From NCBI GenBank assembly GCA_964543795.1, contig CAZIZN010000002.1, positions 295,762 to 359,761 on the forward strand: 64,000 bases of DNA, given 5' to 3'. A model generated the notes under the pieces. The model had not been told where the DNA came from and did no database searches. It saw only the letters and a program-made list of their open reading frames with translations. Within the stretch, counting starts at the first letter, position 1. Each line of letters opens with the position of its first letter. Source of the DNA: JACKIC01 sp964543795 (lineage in GTDB: Bacteria; Planctomycetota; UBA1135; UBA2386). Below, piece after piece: positions 25,730 to 35,286 of this stretch. The position numbers and the translations under genes are program-made.

Positions 25730-27298
25730 TCACCAGGTCGGGGTGATCGCGAAGCGGATCGCGTTCGACAGTCCAGCGGGCCGTCCGGCCTGATCGACGG
25801 TGAGCCATTGGGCGTCGATGCCCAGGCCGAAGGCGCTCGCGGAGGGCACGGCGACGTCGTGGGCGGCGTAGCCGCCGCCGGCGCCGTTGCCGCCGGTCAC
25901 GAGACAGCCGATCGCGGCGATGTTCGGATGCAGGACGCACTGCGGCAGGCCGAGCGCGGCGAGCGGCAACGGGCCGGTCGAGGCGTCGGCGAGACCGAGC
26001 AGCAGGAACGCGGCGGTGCCGTGTTCGGCGCCGCTGACGGTGAGGCGGCGGCTGGAGCCGCCGAGTTCGCGCATGCCGAGCCGCGGCGGTGCGGTCGCCG
26101 TGCCGATCGCACAGCCTTGGCCGAGCGGTGTGCTGGCGTGCGGCGCTGCCGACATCAGGAAGGCGCCGAGCACCTGGGTGCGCACCACGAGGCGCGGGAA
26201 GCCCTCGGGGGTGCGCAGCGGCTGGGCTTCGAAGGTGCCCAAGCTGGCGGTCGAGTTGGGGATGTAGTAGGCAAGGATCGAACCGTCGCGGCCGGACACG
26301 GCGCGCACGCCGTTCCATGCGGCAGAGAGGATGTCGTCGATGCCGTCCTGGTCGTAGTCGGAGGCGCGCAGGATGAAGCCGAAACGGTCGCCGACATAGC
26401 CGGAGTAGGTGGCCCAGAGGCGCTGGCCGGTGCGGCTGCTGAACGCCTGGACGGAGCCGTACGAGCCGCTGAGGCCGCCGCCGGCAGCGAAGTCGGGCAG
26501 GCCGTCGCCGTCGAGGTCGCCGCAGCCGGTGCAGCCGCTGCCGATGTAGTCGCCGAAGTTCTGGCCGGTGACGACCCGCAGGATCTGGCCGGTGGGGCCG
26601 GAGATCACCGCGACGGCGCCGTACCAGTTGGGGTCGCCGAGACCGGCGATGTAGTCGTCGCAGCCGTCGCCGTTGATGTCGCCGAGCCGGGCGAGGCTCT
26701 GGGCGAGGCTGTTGATCATGCCGGTGCCGATCTTGTGGTAGAGCAGCGCGCCGGTGTGGTCGTAGGCCCAGATCTCGCCTTGGTAGCTGTTGCCTACGGG
26801 ATTGCTGACGACGACGTCGAGGTGGCCGTCGCCGTTGATGTCCATGCCGCCCGCGACGTGATAGAACCAACTCACGTTCGCTGGCCGTTGCACCATCCAG
26901 AAAACATGGTCGTCACGGCCGCTGCGCACGCTGACACGACCAACGGCGTTCGCGTAGTCGGTGTCGAAGCAGATGTAGTCCGGGACACCATCGCCGTCGT
27001 GATCACCGTGCGGGTAACACTCGGCATAATCCGGATAGGCCCAGCGCGGCCCCGTGCGCAGCAGCGTGCCGTCGCGGCCGCTGTAGAGACGGAACTCGTA
27101 GTCGTAGTTGGCCCAGCCGGGGCCGACATAGATCTGGCTGGCGACGAGCACGTCCTCGTAGCCGTCGCCGTTGCGATCGCCCATCGGCACGTAGTGACCG
27201 CGGTAGTCGAGGATGTCGAGGCCGCGCAGGATCTGTTGCGCAGGCAGTGAGAGGGCGTTCGTCAGCAGCAGGGCCAGGAGCAGTGTGGCGCGGAGCAT
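25730..27298 (-). CDS. Secreted FG-GAP (integrin-alpha-like) repeat protein with shared C-terminal module
   Basis: A 522-residue exported protein. The signal peptide (1-20, ends LSLPAQ) is followed by at least five FG-GAP/calcium-binding repeats: DRNGDGYEDVLVA, DINGDGHLDVVVSNP, DINGDGCDDYIAGLG, DLDGDGLPDFAAGGG and DYDQDGIDDILSA. These fold as a beta-propeller and suggest calcium-dependent surface binding. The C-terminal 130 residues from PLGQGCAIG form the module also seen at 7004-8368 and 56599-58794. ATG 27298 has GAGGT at a good distance. The gene lies eight bases after the galactose-oxidase-like gene on the same strand, so they form an operon. Confidence 0.88.
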   Translation of the reverse strand: MLRATLLLALLLTNALSLPAQQILRGLDILDYRGHYVPMGDRNGDGYEDVLVASQIYVGPGWANYDYEFRLYSGRDGTLLRTGPRWAYPDYAECYPHGDHDGDGVPDYICFDTDYANAVGRVSVRSGRDDHVFWMVQRPANVSWFYHVAGGMDINGDGHLDVVVSNPVGNSYQGEIWAYDHTGALLYHKIGTGMINSLAQSLARLGDINGDGCDDYIAGLGDPNWYGAVAVISGPTGQILRVVTGQNFGDYIGSGCTGCGDLDGDGLPDFAAGGGLSGSYGSVQAFSSRTGQRLWATYSGYVGDRFGFILRASDYDQDGIDDILSAAWNGVRAVSGRDGSILAYYIPNSTASLGTFEAQPLRTPEGFPRLVVRTQVLGAFLMSAAPHASTPLGQGCAIGTATAPPRLGMRELGGSSRRLTVSGAEHGTAAFLLLGLADASTGPLPLAALGLPQCVLHPNIAAIGCLVTGGNGAGGGYAAHDVAVPSASAFGLGIDAQWLTVDQAGRPAGLSNAIRFAITPTW

Positions 27299-27306
27299 GA
27301 TGGACC

Positions 27307-29248
27307 TCACAGCAACTGCGTCCATGCAGCGACCGAGACCTCGCCGGCCGAGTCGACGAGGAACAGCATGTAGTGGCCGAACGGCGCCTTGGTCGGGTTG
27401 GCGGGCGTGCTGAGCGTGGCGCTCGTCGCCGTGCTGGTGACGATGCCGAGTTCGACGAGGCGCTGGTTGGGGTCGTGGCTGTGGGTCACCGATCCCGGCG
27501 CGATCAGCGAGGCGCTCGCGAGGGTGCGGCCCGGACTCAACGTGAAACCCACGTTGAACGTCGTGTTGTAGCCGATCGTCGTCGGCGCCGTCTGGATGGC
27601 CGGTCGGGTCGCGAACGGCGTGCGGTAGTGCGGCTCGAAGACCTGCAGGTCGCACGTCCGGACGTCGCCGCCGATCGTGACGACGTTGCCGCTCGGCAAG
27701 TGCAGCGCGGCCGAGTGGTAGGTGCGCGGCGATGCCTCCGCTTCGCATTCCTCCCAGACCGATCCGCGGAACACCTCGGGCACGAGCACCTCGCCGCCCG
27801 GCAGGCCGTGCCCGGCGTTTGTGCCGCCGCCGAGGACCAGCAGCGAGCGATCGGGCAGCAGCACCGAGTTGGCGAACTTGCGCGCGTGGTGCAGCGGCGG
27901 GATCGCGCTCGTCGTGAACGACGGCGACGACGCACGCGCGTCGAGCACGAACACCTCGTTGGTGATCGTGCCGGTGTGTTCGGAACCGTATTGGCCGCCG
28001 ATCACTGCGATGCGGTCCTCGCCGCCGGTCCCGAGCGAAGCGGGCAGCAGGACTGCGGTCGGTTCTTCGAGCATCGGGAACCCGCTGCCCGGCACGATCT
28101 CGGGGATGTGCGGCAGACGTTGGGGTTGGTCGGATGGTCGATCCACGCGGTGTCCATGGCCATGCCCGCGGACCAGACGATGCCGTTGGGGGCGGTGGCG
28201 CCACCGAGAACGCCGTTCGACAGGTAATGGGCGCGCGCGTAGTAGAAGAGGGACAGGCCGAGCCGGAAGTCCGGGATGCTGACCGAGGTCGGTGCGCTGT
28301 GGCCGAGGAAACGCCCCGGGATCGGCGTGTTAGGCGAGTAGTTGACGGGCAGGGTGCCACCCTGACGGACGTCCTTGCTGATCGTCCAGGGCTGACCCGT
28401 GGAGCCCTCGGTGACGTCGTACGCCTCGTGCGTGAGGTAGGCGCGGTCCGTGGCCAGGAAGAAGCCGTTGGTTGGCGCTGGCAGTTCGTCGGGAGCGCCC
28501 GGCGTGTACTCTTCGATGCCGCCGAGTACGATGGCCTTGATGCGGCGCGCCGGCACGGTCGGGTCATAGGCGAGCACGACGCTCGGGTACCACCGGGCCT
28601 CGACGAGGAACGGCTCCGACGGATGGATCTGGGTGAGCGTCGACCACGTCCCCGTGCCGTTGGCAGGCTGCGCGGGATCGTAGACGCAGACCAGCCGCGA
28701 ACCCGTGAACGCCGCGTAGCTGCCGGTGTGTTTGGAGTGCCAGTCGTTGCCGCCGACGACCAGCAGCCGCCCGTCGGGCAGCCAGCAGTGTCCGGCACAG
28801 AACAAGCCCTGCCCACCGTGGGTGATGTTCGGCAGGCCCGAGAACGGTCGGTAGACCGGCGGCGCGAACGCCGTCGGGATCGTCCAGGCGGCGATGTGCG
28901 TGATCAGCGGGCGCGGGGGTGTGCTCGTCGGGCCCTCGGGATCGACGATGGCCCATCGCTGATCACGATCGCCACTCCACTGGCCGTTGTAGAGGCTGCA
29001 GGTGACAGCCTCGCTCTTGTCCCAGATCAACAGCTTGCCGCGGTGCGGTCCGACCGGGATCAGGCTGCAGTGGATGCTGTAGAAGCGTTCCCCCTGGTTG
29101 CCAGCACAGCCCGGCAGGACGGTGCCGCTGAAGTCGAGCGGCGGCTGCCAGCGTCCCAGCGGGCTCGACTGCGCCGCGAGCGGCATCAGGAGCGTCGACG
29201 CAAGAGCCGAGAGAGAGAGAGAGTTGCGGCGGCCTTCGTGCGGGTCAT
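27307..29248 (-). CDS. Secreted galactose/glyoxal-oxidase-like Kelch protein, two frame breaks
   Basis: A seven-bladed Kelch propeller with a C-terminal DUF1929-type domain, as in copper radical oxidases. The first frame (ATG 29186 to about 28120) has GHCWLPDGRLLVVGGNDW and WYPSVVLAYDP. The second (about 28120 to 27307) has GGDVRTCDLQVFEPHYR, PGSVTHSHDPNQRLVELGI and PFGHYMLFLVD. One missing C in a C4 tract near 28120 separates them. A second break lies in the signal peptide: ATG 29248 (MTRTKAAATLSLS) is joined to LASTLLMPLAAQ only if the (GA)7 tract had six or nine units. Whether the copper ligands and the Cys-Tyr cofactor are present was not established. It is either broken, phase-variable or misassembled. 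Confidence 0.6.
29209..29222 (-). repeat. Dinucleotide tract (GA)7 / (TC)7 inside a signal-peptide coding region
   Basis: Seven GA units on the plus strand (TC on the coding strand), 13-20 codons after ATG 29248 of the oxidase-like gene. The distance from this ATG to the in-frame mature part is 62 bases, two more than a multiple of three, so loss of one unit or gain of two would give one continuous signal peptide. This is the second simple repeat in the window placed at the start of a secreted-protein gene. Confidence 0.9.
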
Positions 29249-29499
29249 GCGATCCTCGTCGAAACCGGCCACATCATCCGGCCTGCCGTCGACCCGGCAA
29301 GGGGTGTCGACGCGCGACACCGCGGACCGGACGAGCCGAACCGGGCGTGTCCCGCCCGAACCGTCCCGAGCCCACCGGCGCGCTCCTCGACCCGCCGGCC
29401 GTGCGGCGCGGGTTTCCCGCTCGGCCTCAACGTTGCCCGGGCCACGGCCGATAGATCGGACCGGACCGGTAGCCCACACAGGACCAGCAGAGACCAACG

Positions 29500-32400
29500 A
29501 TGGCACTACGAGGGGATCTTGCGAGCGTCGACCTTGCCCAGGTCTTCCAGATGCTGGCGCTCAACAAGAAGGTCGGCCTGCTCAGCATCCAGTCCGCCAA
29601 GCTGTGGAAGGTGCTGTACTTCGACCAGCGCGGGGTCACGGTGCACCACAACGTGCACCGCATCCTCGACCGCGTCGTGGCCAGCTTCGTGCGTTCGGGG
29701 CGCCTCACCGAGGACGCCGTCGACGAGGTCCGCGACCACGCGGCCAAGATGGGGCAGGCCCTGACCGACAGCCTGCTCGCGGGCGGCTACCTGCAGGCCG
29801 AGGAGATCGAGCACCAGTACGGATCCGAACTCGAGGAGGAGATCTACGACCTCTTCTTCTGCCGCGACGCCAAGTTCGAGTTCCACGAGAACGCGCAGCG
29901 CATCGAGGGTCGCGACGGGGCGATCGACGAACGGTTCTTCTTCAACTGCGACTCCGTGATCATGGAGGCCGCCCGTCGCATCGACGAGTGGGCCTACATC
30001 AGCGAGCGCATCCCGACCACGGCCGAGATCCTGGCGCAAACGGGCCATGCGGTCGAGTTCGAGGACATGGGCCCGGACGCGCCTGCGATCTTCGACCTCG
30101 TCGACGGCCGCCGCAACATCGCGCGGCTCGTAGAGCTCACCGGCCTGTCGAACTTCCAGGTCTGCAAGGTGGCGAGCCAGCTGCTCGACGCCGGCGCGGT
30201 GGCGCCGGTGGCCGCCGAGGAGCTGATCCCGGGCGCCCAGGAGTGCATGGCGGACGGTCGCCTCGCCGACGCGATCAACCTCTACGAGCGCGCCGTCAGC
30301 CAGGAGACCGGGATCCCCGAGGTGCACACGCTGGCTGCGGCGGCGTACCAGGCCGCCGAGGAGTACGAGCACGCGATCTACCACCTCGAGTGCGAGGCCG
30401 AGTACCGCATCGCGGCGAGCGACTTCGCGGGCGCGGCGGCGAAGCTGCTCGAAGTGCGTCAGCTCGTGCCGACGCAGCTGCGGGCGCGCGAGCGGCTCGT
30501 CGAGATCACGCTCGGCACCAAGATCGATCTGCCCGGCTTCGACCCGATGGCCGAAGGCAAGTCGCTCGTCGACCTGCTGATCGAGTTCGGCGACATCGCG
30601 CGGGTGCGCGCGCTGCTCGAGCGGTTGCTGCTGGTCGAGCCGAACGACCCCGACCTCAAGAAGGCGCTCGTCAACGTCCACGTCAAGACCGGCGACCAGA
30701 AGCGCGTCGTCGAACTCTACGAGTCGATCGCCGACGACCTGGTCCGGCAGGGCAAGCCGCTCGAGGCCGTCGGCTACCTGCAGAAGATCCTGCTGCTCGA
30801 CCGCGGGCGGGCCGACATCAGCGAGCGCCTGCGGCGGCTCTACGAGTTCGACGAACGTTCGCGCAAACGGCGCCGCTCGCTCGCCGCGCTCGCTTCGCTC
30901 TTCTCGCTGATGGTCGTGCTCGGCGCCGCGTACTGGTTCTACAACCAGCGCGCCGAGGAGGTGTTCGCCGGGATCGACGTGCGCGAAATGGTCGCCCGCG
31001 AGGACTTCGCGGGTGCGATGACCGCCTACGAGGACTTCCTCCTGCATCATCCGCTGACGACGGCCGTGTCGAAGGCCCGCGACGAACTGCAGCAGATCGA
31101 GGCGCTGCGGCAGCGGTTCGAGGCCGAGCGCATCGCCGCGAAAGCCGAACGCGACCGCGAGCAGAAGCGCATCCGCGCCGAGTACCGGATGCTCTGGGGC
31201 AGGCACCGCGAGCAGTTCCTCGCCGGACAGCCCGAGCAGTCCATGGCGTCGCTGGCGCAGGTGCGGGAACTCCTCGCCAAGGCCGGCGCGCCCGAGGACA
31301 TGACCTGGGCGATGGAGCAGCAGGTCGAACGGACGTGGCAGAAGATGCGCCAGTTCCTCGACGAGGCGGCGAGCCTCGCCGCGTCCTACGAGACCGCGCT
31401 CGCGCGCGGGGACTGGCAGGTTGCGCGCGGTCACGCGCTGCGCCTGCGCAGCGAGTTCGACAGCACGGAGGCGGCCAGGCGCTGCCCGATCCCGGTGTGG
31501 ATCAGCACCCGCCCCGCGGGTGCGCTGCTGCTGCAGGGCGACAAGCCGATCGAGCGGATCGTCGCGGGCGTCAGCCAGCCGGTGCGCACTCCGACGATGG
31601 TGCTGTGCCCGCAGCAGGGCGGGGCCGTGTCCTTCGTCGCCACGATCGACGGGTACGCGCCGCGTCGGATCGACGTGGATCCGCGCACCCAGGGCCTGGT
31701 CGACGTGCTGATGGAGGTCGTGGCCGAACGGTCCATCGACTTCCAGGCGCCCGTGCAGACCGGCATCGGCGTCGGCGAGGGCTGGCTCGCGGCAGGCGTG
31801 CGCGGCGGCCGGCTCGCCGTCGCGCGCACCGACGGCTCGCAGCAGACGGTGCACGAACTGAGCGGACTCAAGGCGGTCGACACCACGCCGATCGTGACCT
31901 CCGGCCGCGTGTTCTTCGTGACCACGGAGAACACCGTCGAGTGCATCGGCCTCGAACCCGGCGTCCCCGTCAGCGGTTGGCCCGTGCGCCTCGCCGAGGC
32001 GCCGGCGACCGAACTGGTGGCCCGCGAGGGCCGCGTGCTGCTCGTCGACCGCAACCACGTGCTGCACTGTTGGGAGCAGTCGAACGGCCGGCTGCTCTGG
32101 TCCGTCTCGCTCGACAGCGCGCCGGCCGGTCCGCCCGTGATCGAGCGCCGCCAGGTCCGCGTCGGCACCGCCGACGGCCGCGTCGTCACCGTGGACGCCA
32201 CCAGCGGGCAGGTGCTGGGCGTGCTCCGTTCCGAGGTGGGCATCGCGACGCGGGTCTTCAGCGACAACGGCTTCGTCTTCTTCGGCCTGGGCAACGGCAC
32301 GGTGCAGGCCGTCGATGCGGGAGACGGCCGCGTCGTCTGGAGCACGCCGATCGGTCGCACGCCGGCGGACGGAGAACTGGCGCTCGCGGCCGACACCGTG

Positions 32401-32709
32401 CTCGTGATCGGTCCCGACCAGCAGCTGCTGGCGCTCGACCGGGCAACCGGCAAGGAGTCCGCGCGGCTGCCTCTGGGCGCCGGGAACGTGCATGGGCTGC
32501 AGGTGAACGGCTCCCGCGCGTTCGTGTCGATGCGCCGGCCCAGGGAGCGCAAGCGGGCGGCCTACGACTCCCTGCTCGCGATCGACCTCAGCAGCGTGAG
32601 CCTGCTGTGGGAGTACAACGACGAGGGCACCAGCGGCGGCCGGCCGGGCATGGACGACATGATCGTCGCCTGGCCCAGCGCCAAGGGTGCCGTGGTGTTG
32701 TTCCGCTGA
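29500..32709 (+). CDS. Membrane protein with DUF4388 (PATAN), TPR-like region and PQQ-type beta-propeller
   Basis: A 1069-residue signalling or scaffold protein. The N-terminus is a DUF4388/PATAN domain (MALRGDLASVDLAQVFQMLA, about 1-115), known from gliding and polarity regulators. A helical region rich in TPR-like pairs follows (about 240-440), then one transmembrane helix (about 458-482), a coiled coil (about 520-620) and a PEGA-like segment with VWISTRPAGALLLQGDKP. A PQQ-like propeller of repeated VLLVDRNHVLHCWE and VQAVDAGDGRVVWS units fills the end (about 750-1069) and should lie outside the cytoplasm. It is first in the Roadblock/MglA operon and may link an outside or periplasmic signal to the GTPase. 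Confidence 0.75.
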   Translation: MALRGDLASVDLAQVFQMLALNKKVGLLSIQSAKLWKVLYFDQRGVTVHHNVHRILDRVVASFVRSGRLTEDAVDEVRDHAAKMGQALTDSLLAGGYLQAEEIEHQYGSELEEEIYDLFFCRDAKFEFHENAQRIEGRDGAIDERFFFNCDSVIMEAARRIDEWAYISERIPTTAEILAQTGHAVEFEDMGPDAPAIFDLVDGRRNIARLVELTGLSNFQVCKVASQLLDAGAVAPVAAEELIPGAQECMADGRLADAINLYERAVSQETGIPEVHTLAAAAYQAAEEYEHAIYHLECEAEYRIAASDFAGAAAKLLEVRQLVPTQLRARERLVEITLGTKIDLPGFDPMAEGKSLVDLLIEFGDIARVRALLERLLLVEPNDPDLKKALVNVHVKTGDQKRVVELYESIADDLVRQGKPLEAVGYLQKILLLDRGRADISERLRRLYEFDERSRKRRRSLAALASLFSLMVVLGAAYWFYNQRAEEVFAGIDVREMVAREDFAGAMTAYEDFLLHHPLTTAVSKARDELQQIEALRQRFEAERIAAKAERDREQKRIRAEYRMLWGRHREQFLAGQPEQSMASLAQVRELLAKAGAPEDMTWAMEQQVERTWQKMRQFLDEAASLAASYETALARGDWQVARGHALRLRSEFDSTEAARRCPIPVWISTRPAGALLLQGDKPIERIVAGVSQPVRTPTMVLCPQQGGAVSFVATIDGYAPRRIDVDPRTQGLVDVLMEVVAERSIDFQAPVQTGIGVGEGWLAAGVRGGRLAVARTDGSQQTVHELSGLKAVDTTPIVTSGRVFFVTTENTVECIGLEPGVPVSGWPVRLAEAPATELVAREGRVLLVDRNHVLHCWEQSNGRLLWSVSLDSAPAGPPVIERRQVRVGTADGRVVTVDATSGQVLGVLRSEVGIATRVFSDNGFVFFGLGNGTVQAVDAGDGRVVWSTPIGRTPADGELALAADTVLVIGPDQQLLALDRATGKESARLPLGAGNVHGLQVNGSRAFVSMRRPRERKRAAYDSLLAIDLSSVSLLWEYNDEGTSGGRPGMDDMIVAWPSAKGAVVLFR

Positions 32710-32726
32710 GGCTCCGAGGAGACGCC

Positions 32727-33833
32727 ATGCACCTGATCCAGCGGATGAAGATCTGGAAGGAGCTGCGGCAGCTCGAGCAACGAGCCCGCGAGGAGCCTTC
32801 TCCGTCGACCTTCGTCGACCTCGGTCAAGTCTACATCAACCTCGATCTGCACGAGAAGGCGCAGCGCGTCGCCGAGGACGGCCTCGCGCTGTTCCCGAAG
32901 TCGACCGAACTGCGCCAGCTGCTCGAGTTCGCGCTCGCCGGGATCCGCCGCCAGCGCGCGGCGGAGCTGCGCGCGAAGGCCACGCGCTGGCCGAATCCCG
33001 ACGCCTTCCGCGAACTCGCGCAGGTGCAGCTCGATCTGGGGGACAACAGCGGTCTGCAGGCGACGTGCGCCGAGTGGACCGTGCGCTTTCCCGACGACGC
33101 CGGCGCGTGGTCCGTCCTGGGACAGGCGCGGCTCTCCGGTTTCTACCGCGACCTGGCCGCGCGCGAAGGTCAGGAGGCCGTGCGTTGCCTGCAGCGCGCG
33201 ATCGCCATGAACGCCGCGGACGAGCAGTCGCACCGCATGCTGGGCGAGGTGCTCTACCGCATCGGTGCCGTGCAGCTCGCCCTGGGCCACCTGCGCGAAG
33301 TGGCGTCCCGAGTCGAGTCCGATGCCGAACTGGCTGCGCTGCTCCGGTACGTCGAGGGCCTCGAGGATCGCGGCAGCGACGTCAAGACGCTGCTCGAAGA
33401 GGTGGAGGAGCACGGCAGTCTGCTCCATCCGTCGATGGCCGCCGTGCAGCCCGAGCGCCGCGGCGAGGAACAGATCGTGCGCGCGCGCGACGGGCTGGCC
33501 CAGGTCGCCGAACTGCGCGGCGTGCGCAAGGCCACGTTCATCAAGGGCAGTCGCGCGCTGGTCAAGGGCGAGATCAAGGACGGCCGCGACCCGTTCCTGC
33601 GCGTGGTGCGTGTGATCGCGAAATCGGCGCACCGCTTCGCGCGGCGCCTCGACATCGGCAATGCGAGCAAGAGCATCGTCGACGTCGACGGCGGCCACGT
33701 GTGTGTCTGCGTCTACGGCGACGTGCTCGCCGCCGTGCAGTGCGATCGGGGCACCGATCTCGACCGGGTGGTCGCGGACCTCCAGGAGATCGTCGCCGGG
33801 GCGCTGTACGCCACCGAGGGCCACGAAGCATGA
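32727..33833 (+). CDS. TPR and Roadblock/LC7 domain protein
   Basis: A 368-residue cytosolic protein. TPR-like helices cover about residues 1-190 (FVDLGQVYINLDLHEKAQRV, then WSVLGQARLSGFYRDLA and HRMLGEVLYRIGAVQLALGH). The C-terminal 120 residues resemble a Roadblock/LC7 domain: LAQVAELRGVRKATFIKGS, then VDVDGGHVCVCVYGDVLAAV. Roadblock proteins bind Ras-like GTPases of the MglA type. ATG 32727 lies 17 bases after the first gene and has GAGGAG upstream; its stop overlaps the next ATG. Confidence 0.75.
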   Translation: MHLIQRMKIWKELRQLEQRAREEPSPSTFVDLGQVYINLDLHEKAQRVAEDGLALFPKSTELRQLLEFALAGIRRQRAAELRAKATRWPNPDAFRELAQVQLDLGDNSGLQATCAEWTVRFPDDAGAWSVLGQARLSGFYRDLAAREGQEAVRCLQRAIAMNAADEQSHRMLGEVLYRIGAVQLALGHLREVASRVESDAELAALLRYVEGLEDRGSDVKTLLEEVEEHGSLLHPSMAAVQPERRGEEQIVRARDGLAQVAELRGVRKATFIKGSRALVKGEIKDGRDPFLRVVRVIAKSAHRFARRLDIGNASKSIVDVDGGHVCVCVYGDVLAAVQCDRGTDLDRVVADLQEIVAGALYATEGHEA

Positions 33834-34189
33834 GCAAGATCAAGGACACGCTGGTCGAACTGCGGCGCACCGCCGGCATCAAGGGCGTCGCCCTGCTGAC
33901 GGCGGACGGCCTCGTCGCCGCCGAGGTGCTCGACGAGCGCTTCCCGAGCGATGTGGTCGCCGGCCTGTCCTCCTATCTGCTCATGACCGCGAACCGCAGC
34001 CTGGAAGAGGGCGGGTTGGGCAGCTGCAGCCAGTTCGTGCTGCACGCGACCCACGGCAGGGCCGTGTTCGTGGCGCTGGAGGGGTCCTACCTGGTCGTGC
34101 TGTTCGACCAGTTCGCGGACGTGGAGTCCGCGCGGACGGAGATCCAGGACGCCGTCCAGCAGATCCGCCGCACCGCCCGGCTGGCCTGA
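33830..34189 (+). CDS. Roadblock/LC7 domain protein
   Basis: A 119-residue single-domain Roadblock protein. The opening LVELRRTAGIKGVALLTADGLVAAEVLDE and the later FVALEGSYLVVLFDQFADVESAR match the family. ATG 33830 overlaps the previous stop (ATGA), so it is translated with the TPR-Roadblock gene. Its likely role is to bind or regulate the MglA-like GTPase encoded 140 bases downstream. Confidence 0.85.
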   Translation: MSKIKDTLVELRRTAGIKGVALLTADGLVAAEVLDERFPSDVVAGLSSYLLMTANRSLEEGGLGSCSQFVLHATHGRAVFVALEGSYLVVLFDQFADVESARTEIQDAVQQIRRTARLA

Positions 34190-34329
34190 ACGTCCCGGAA
34201 CGGGCTCGCCGACCGCCGAAATCGAGTTCGGGGCTCAAGCAAGCGGCGGTCCGAGGTCGATGAACTGCAGCGCGCGGCGTTCGCACAGGGTGTGCGCCGC
34301 GCCCGCAGCAAGCAACGACGCGCACGACC

Positions 34330-35271
34330 ATGGTCCAGATCAACTTCGCGCTCAAGGAAGTCAACTGCAAGGTGGTCTTCTACGGCCCCGGCATGAGTGG
34401 CAAGACGACGAACCTCGAGATCGTCCACCAGAAGGCTCCCGAGGAGAACAAGGGCGAACTCACGTCCATCTCGACGGACGGCGACCGCACCCTCTTCTTC
34501 GACTTCATGCCGCTCGATCTCGGCAACGTCGCGGGCATGCGGACCAAGTTCCAGCTCTACACGGTGCCGGGCCAGGTCTACTACAACTCGACGCGCAAGC
34601 TGGTGCTGCAGGGCGTCGACGGCGTGATCTTCGTCGCCGACAGCGACCCGGACAAGATGGACGAGAACATCGAGTCCTACTCGAACCTGATCGAGAACCT
34701 CGCCGAGTACGGCAAGGACGTCCGGGAGCTGCCGCACGTCATCCAGTACAACAAGCGCGACCTGCCGAACGCGATGCCCGTCGCCGAGATGGACCAGCGC
34801 CTCAACAAGTTCGGCGTGCCGACGTTCGAAGCCGTCGCCTACACGGGCGAGGGCGTGTTCCCGACGCTGAAGACGCTCGCCGCGATGGTGCTCGAGAGCA
34901 TCGAGAAGATCGACGGCCGCAACCCGCGCAAGGCCGCGCCGAAGCCCGCTGCGGCCCCGGCTCCGGCCGCGCCCGCTGCCGCCGCGAAGACCGCTCCGGC
35001 GCGCCCCGCGGCGCCCCGGCCGGCCGCCGGCAAGCCCGCGCCCGCGGCGCCGCGCGCCGCGGCCGCGAAGCCCGCACCCGCAGCGGCGGCGAAGCCCGCC
35101 GCGCGCCCAGCGCCGGCCGGCAAGCGCCCGGCTGCGGCTCCCGCCGCGGCCGCCGCGGATCCGACGAAGAAGCGCGGCGGCATGGGTGTGCTCGTGGGAC
35201 TGACCGTGCTGCTGCTCGTCGCGGCTGCCGGTGTCGCCTACGTCTACTACGGCAAGGACCTTCTCCAGTAG
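34330..35271 (+). CDS. mglA: MglA-family GTPase with C-terminal membrane anchor
   Basis: A 313-residue Ras-like GTPase. The GTPase domain (about 1-195) opens with NFALKEVNCKVVFYGPGMSGKTT; the P-loop is G19-PGMSG-K25-T26. PLDLGNV and LYTVPGQVYYNST form switch II, and VIQYNKRDLP is the G4 motif. This is MglA, which sets cell polarity in gliding bacteria. Unlike ordinary MglA (about 195 residues, soluble), it continues with a low-complexity Ala/Pro/Lys linker (about 200-285) and one transmembrane helix (VGLTVLLLVAAAGVAYVYYG), so it should be tethered to the membrane by its C-terminus. The MglB-like gene follows 15 bases later. Confidence 0.9.
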   Translation: MVQINFALKEVNCKVVFYGPGMSGKTTNLEIVHQKAPEENKGELTSISTDGDRTLFFDFMPLDLGNVAGMRTKFQLYTVPGQVYYNSTRKLVLQGVDGVIFVADSDPDKMDENIESYSNLIENLAEYGKDVRELPHVIQYNKRDLPNAMPVAEMDQRLNKFGVPTFEAVAYTGEGVFPTLKTLAAMVLESIEKIDGRNPRKAAPKPAAAPAPAAPAAAAKTAPARPAAPRPAAGKPAPAAPRAAAAKPAPAAAAKPAARPAPAGKRPAAAPAAAAADPTKKRGGMGVLVGLTVLLLVAAAGVAYVYYGKDLLQ

Positions 35272-35286
35272 TTCGCAGGGGGCACC

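Noticed and set aside
28100..28140. Two separate genes at 27307-28146 and 28002-29186
   Set aside because: Together they form one Kelch plus DUF1929 protein in family order. One missing C in a C4 run joins them.
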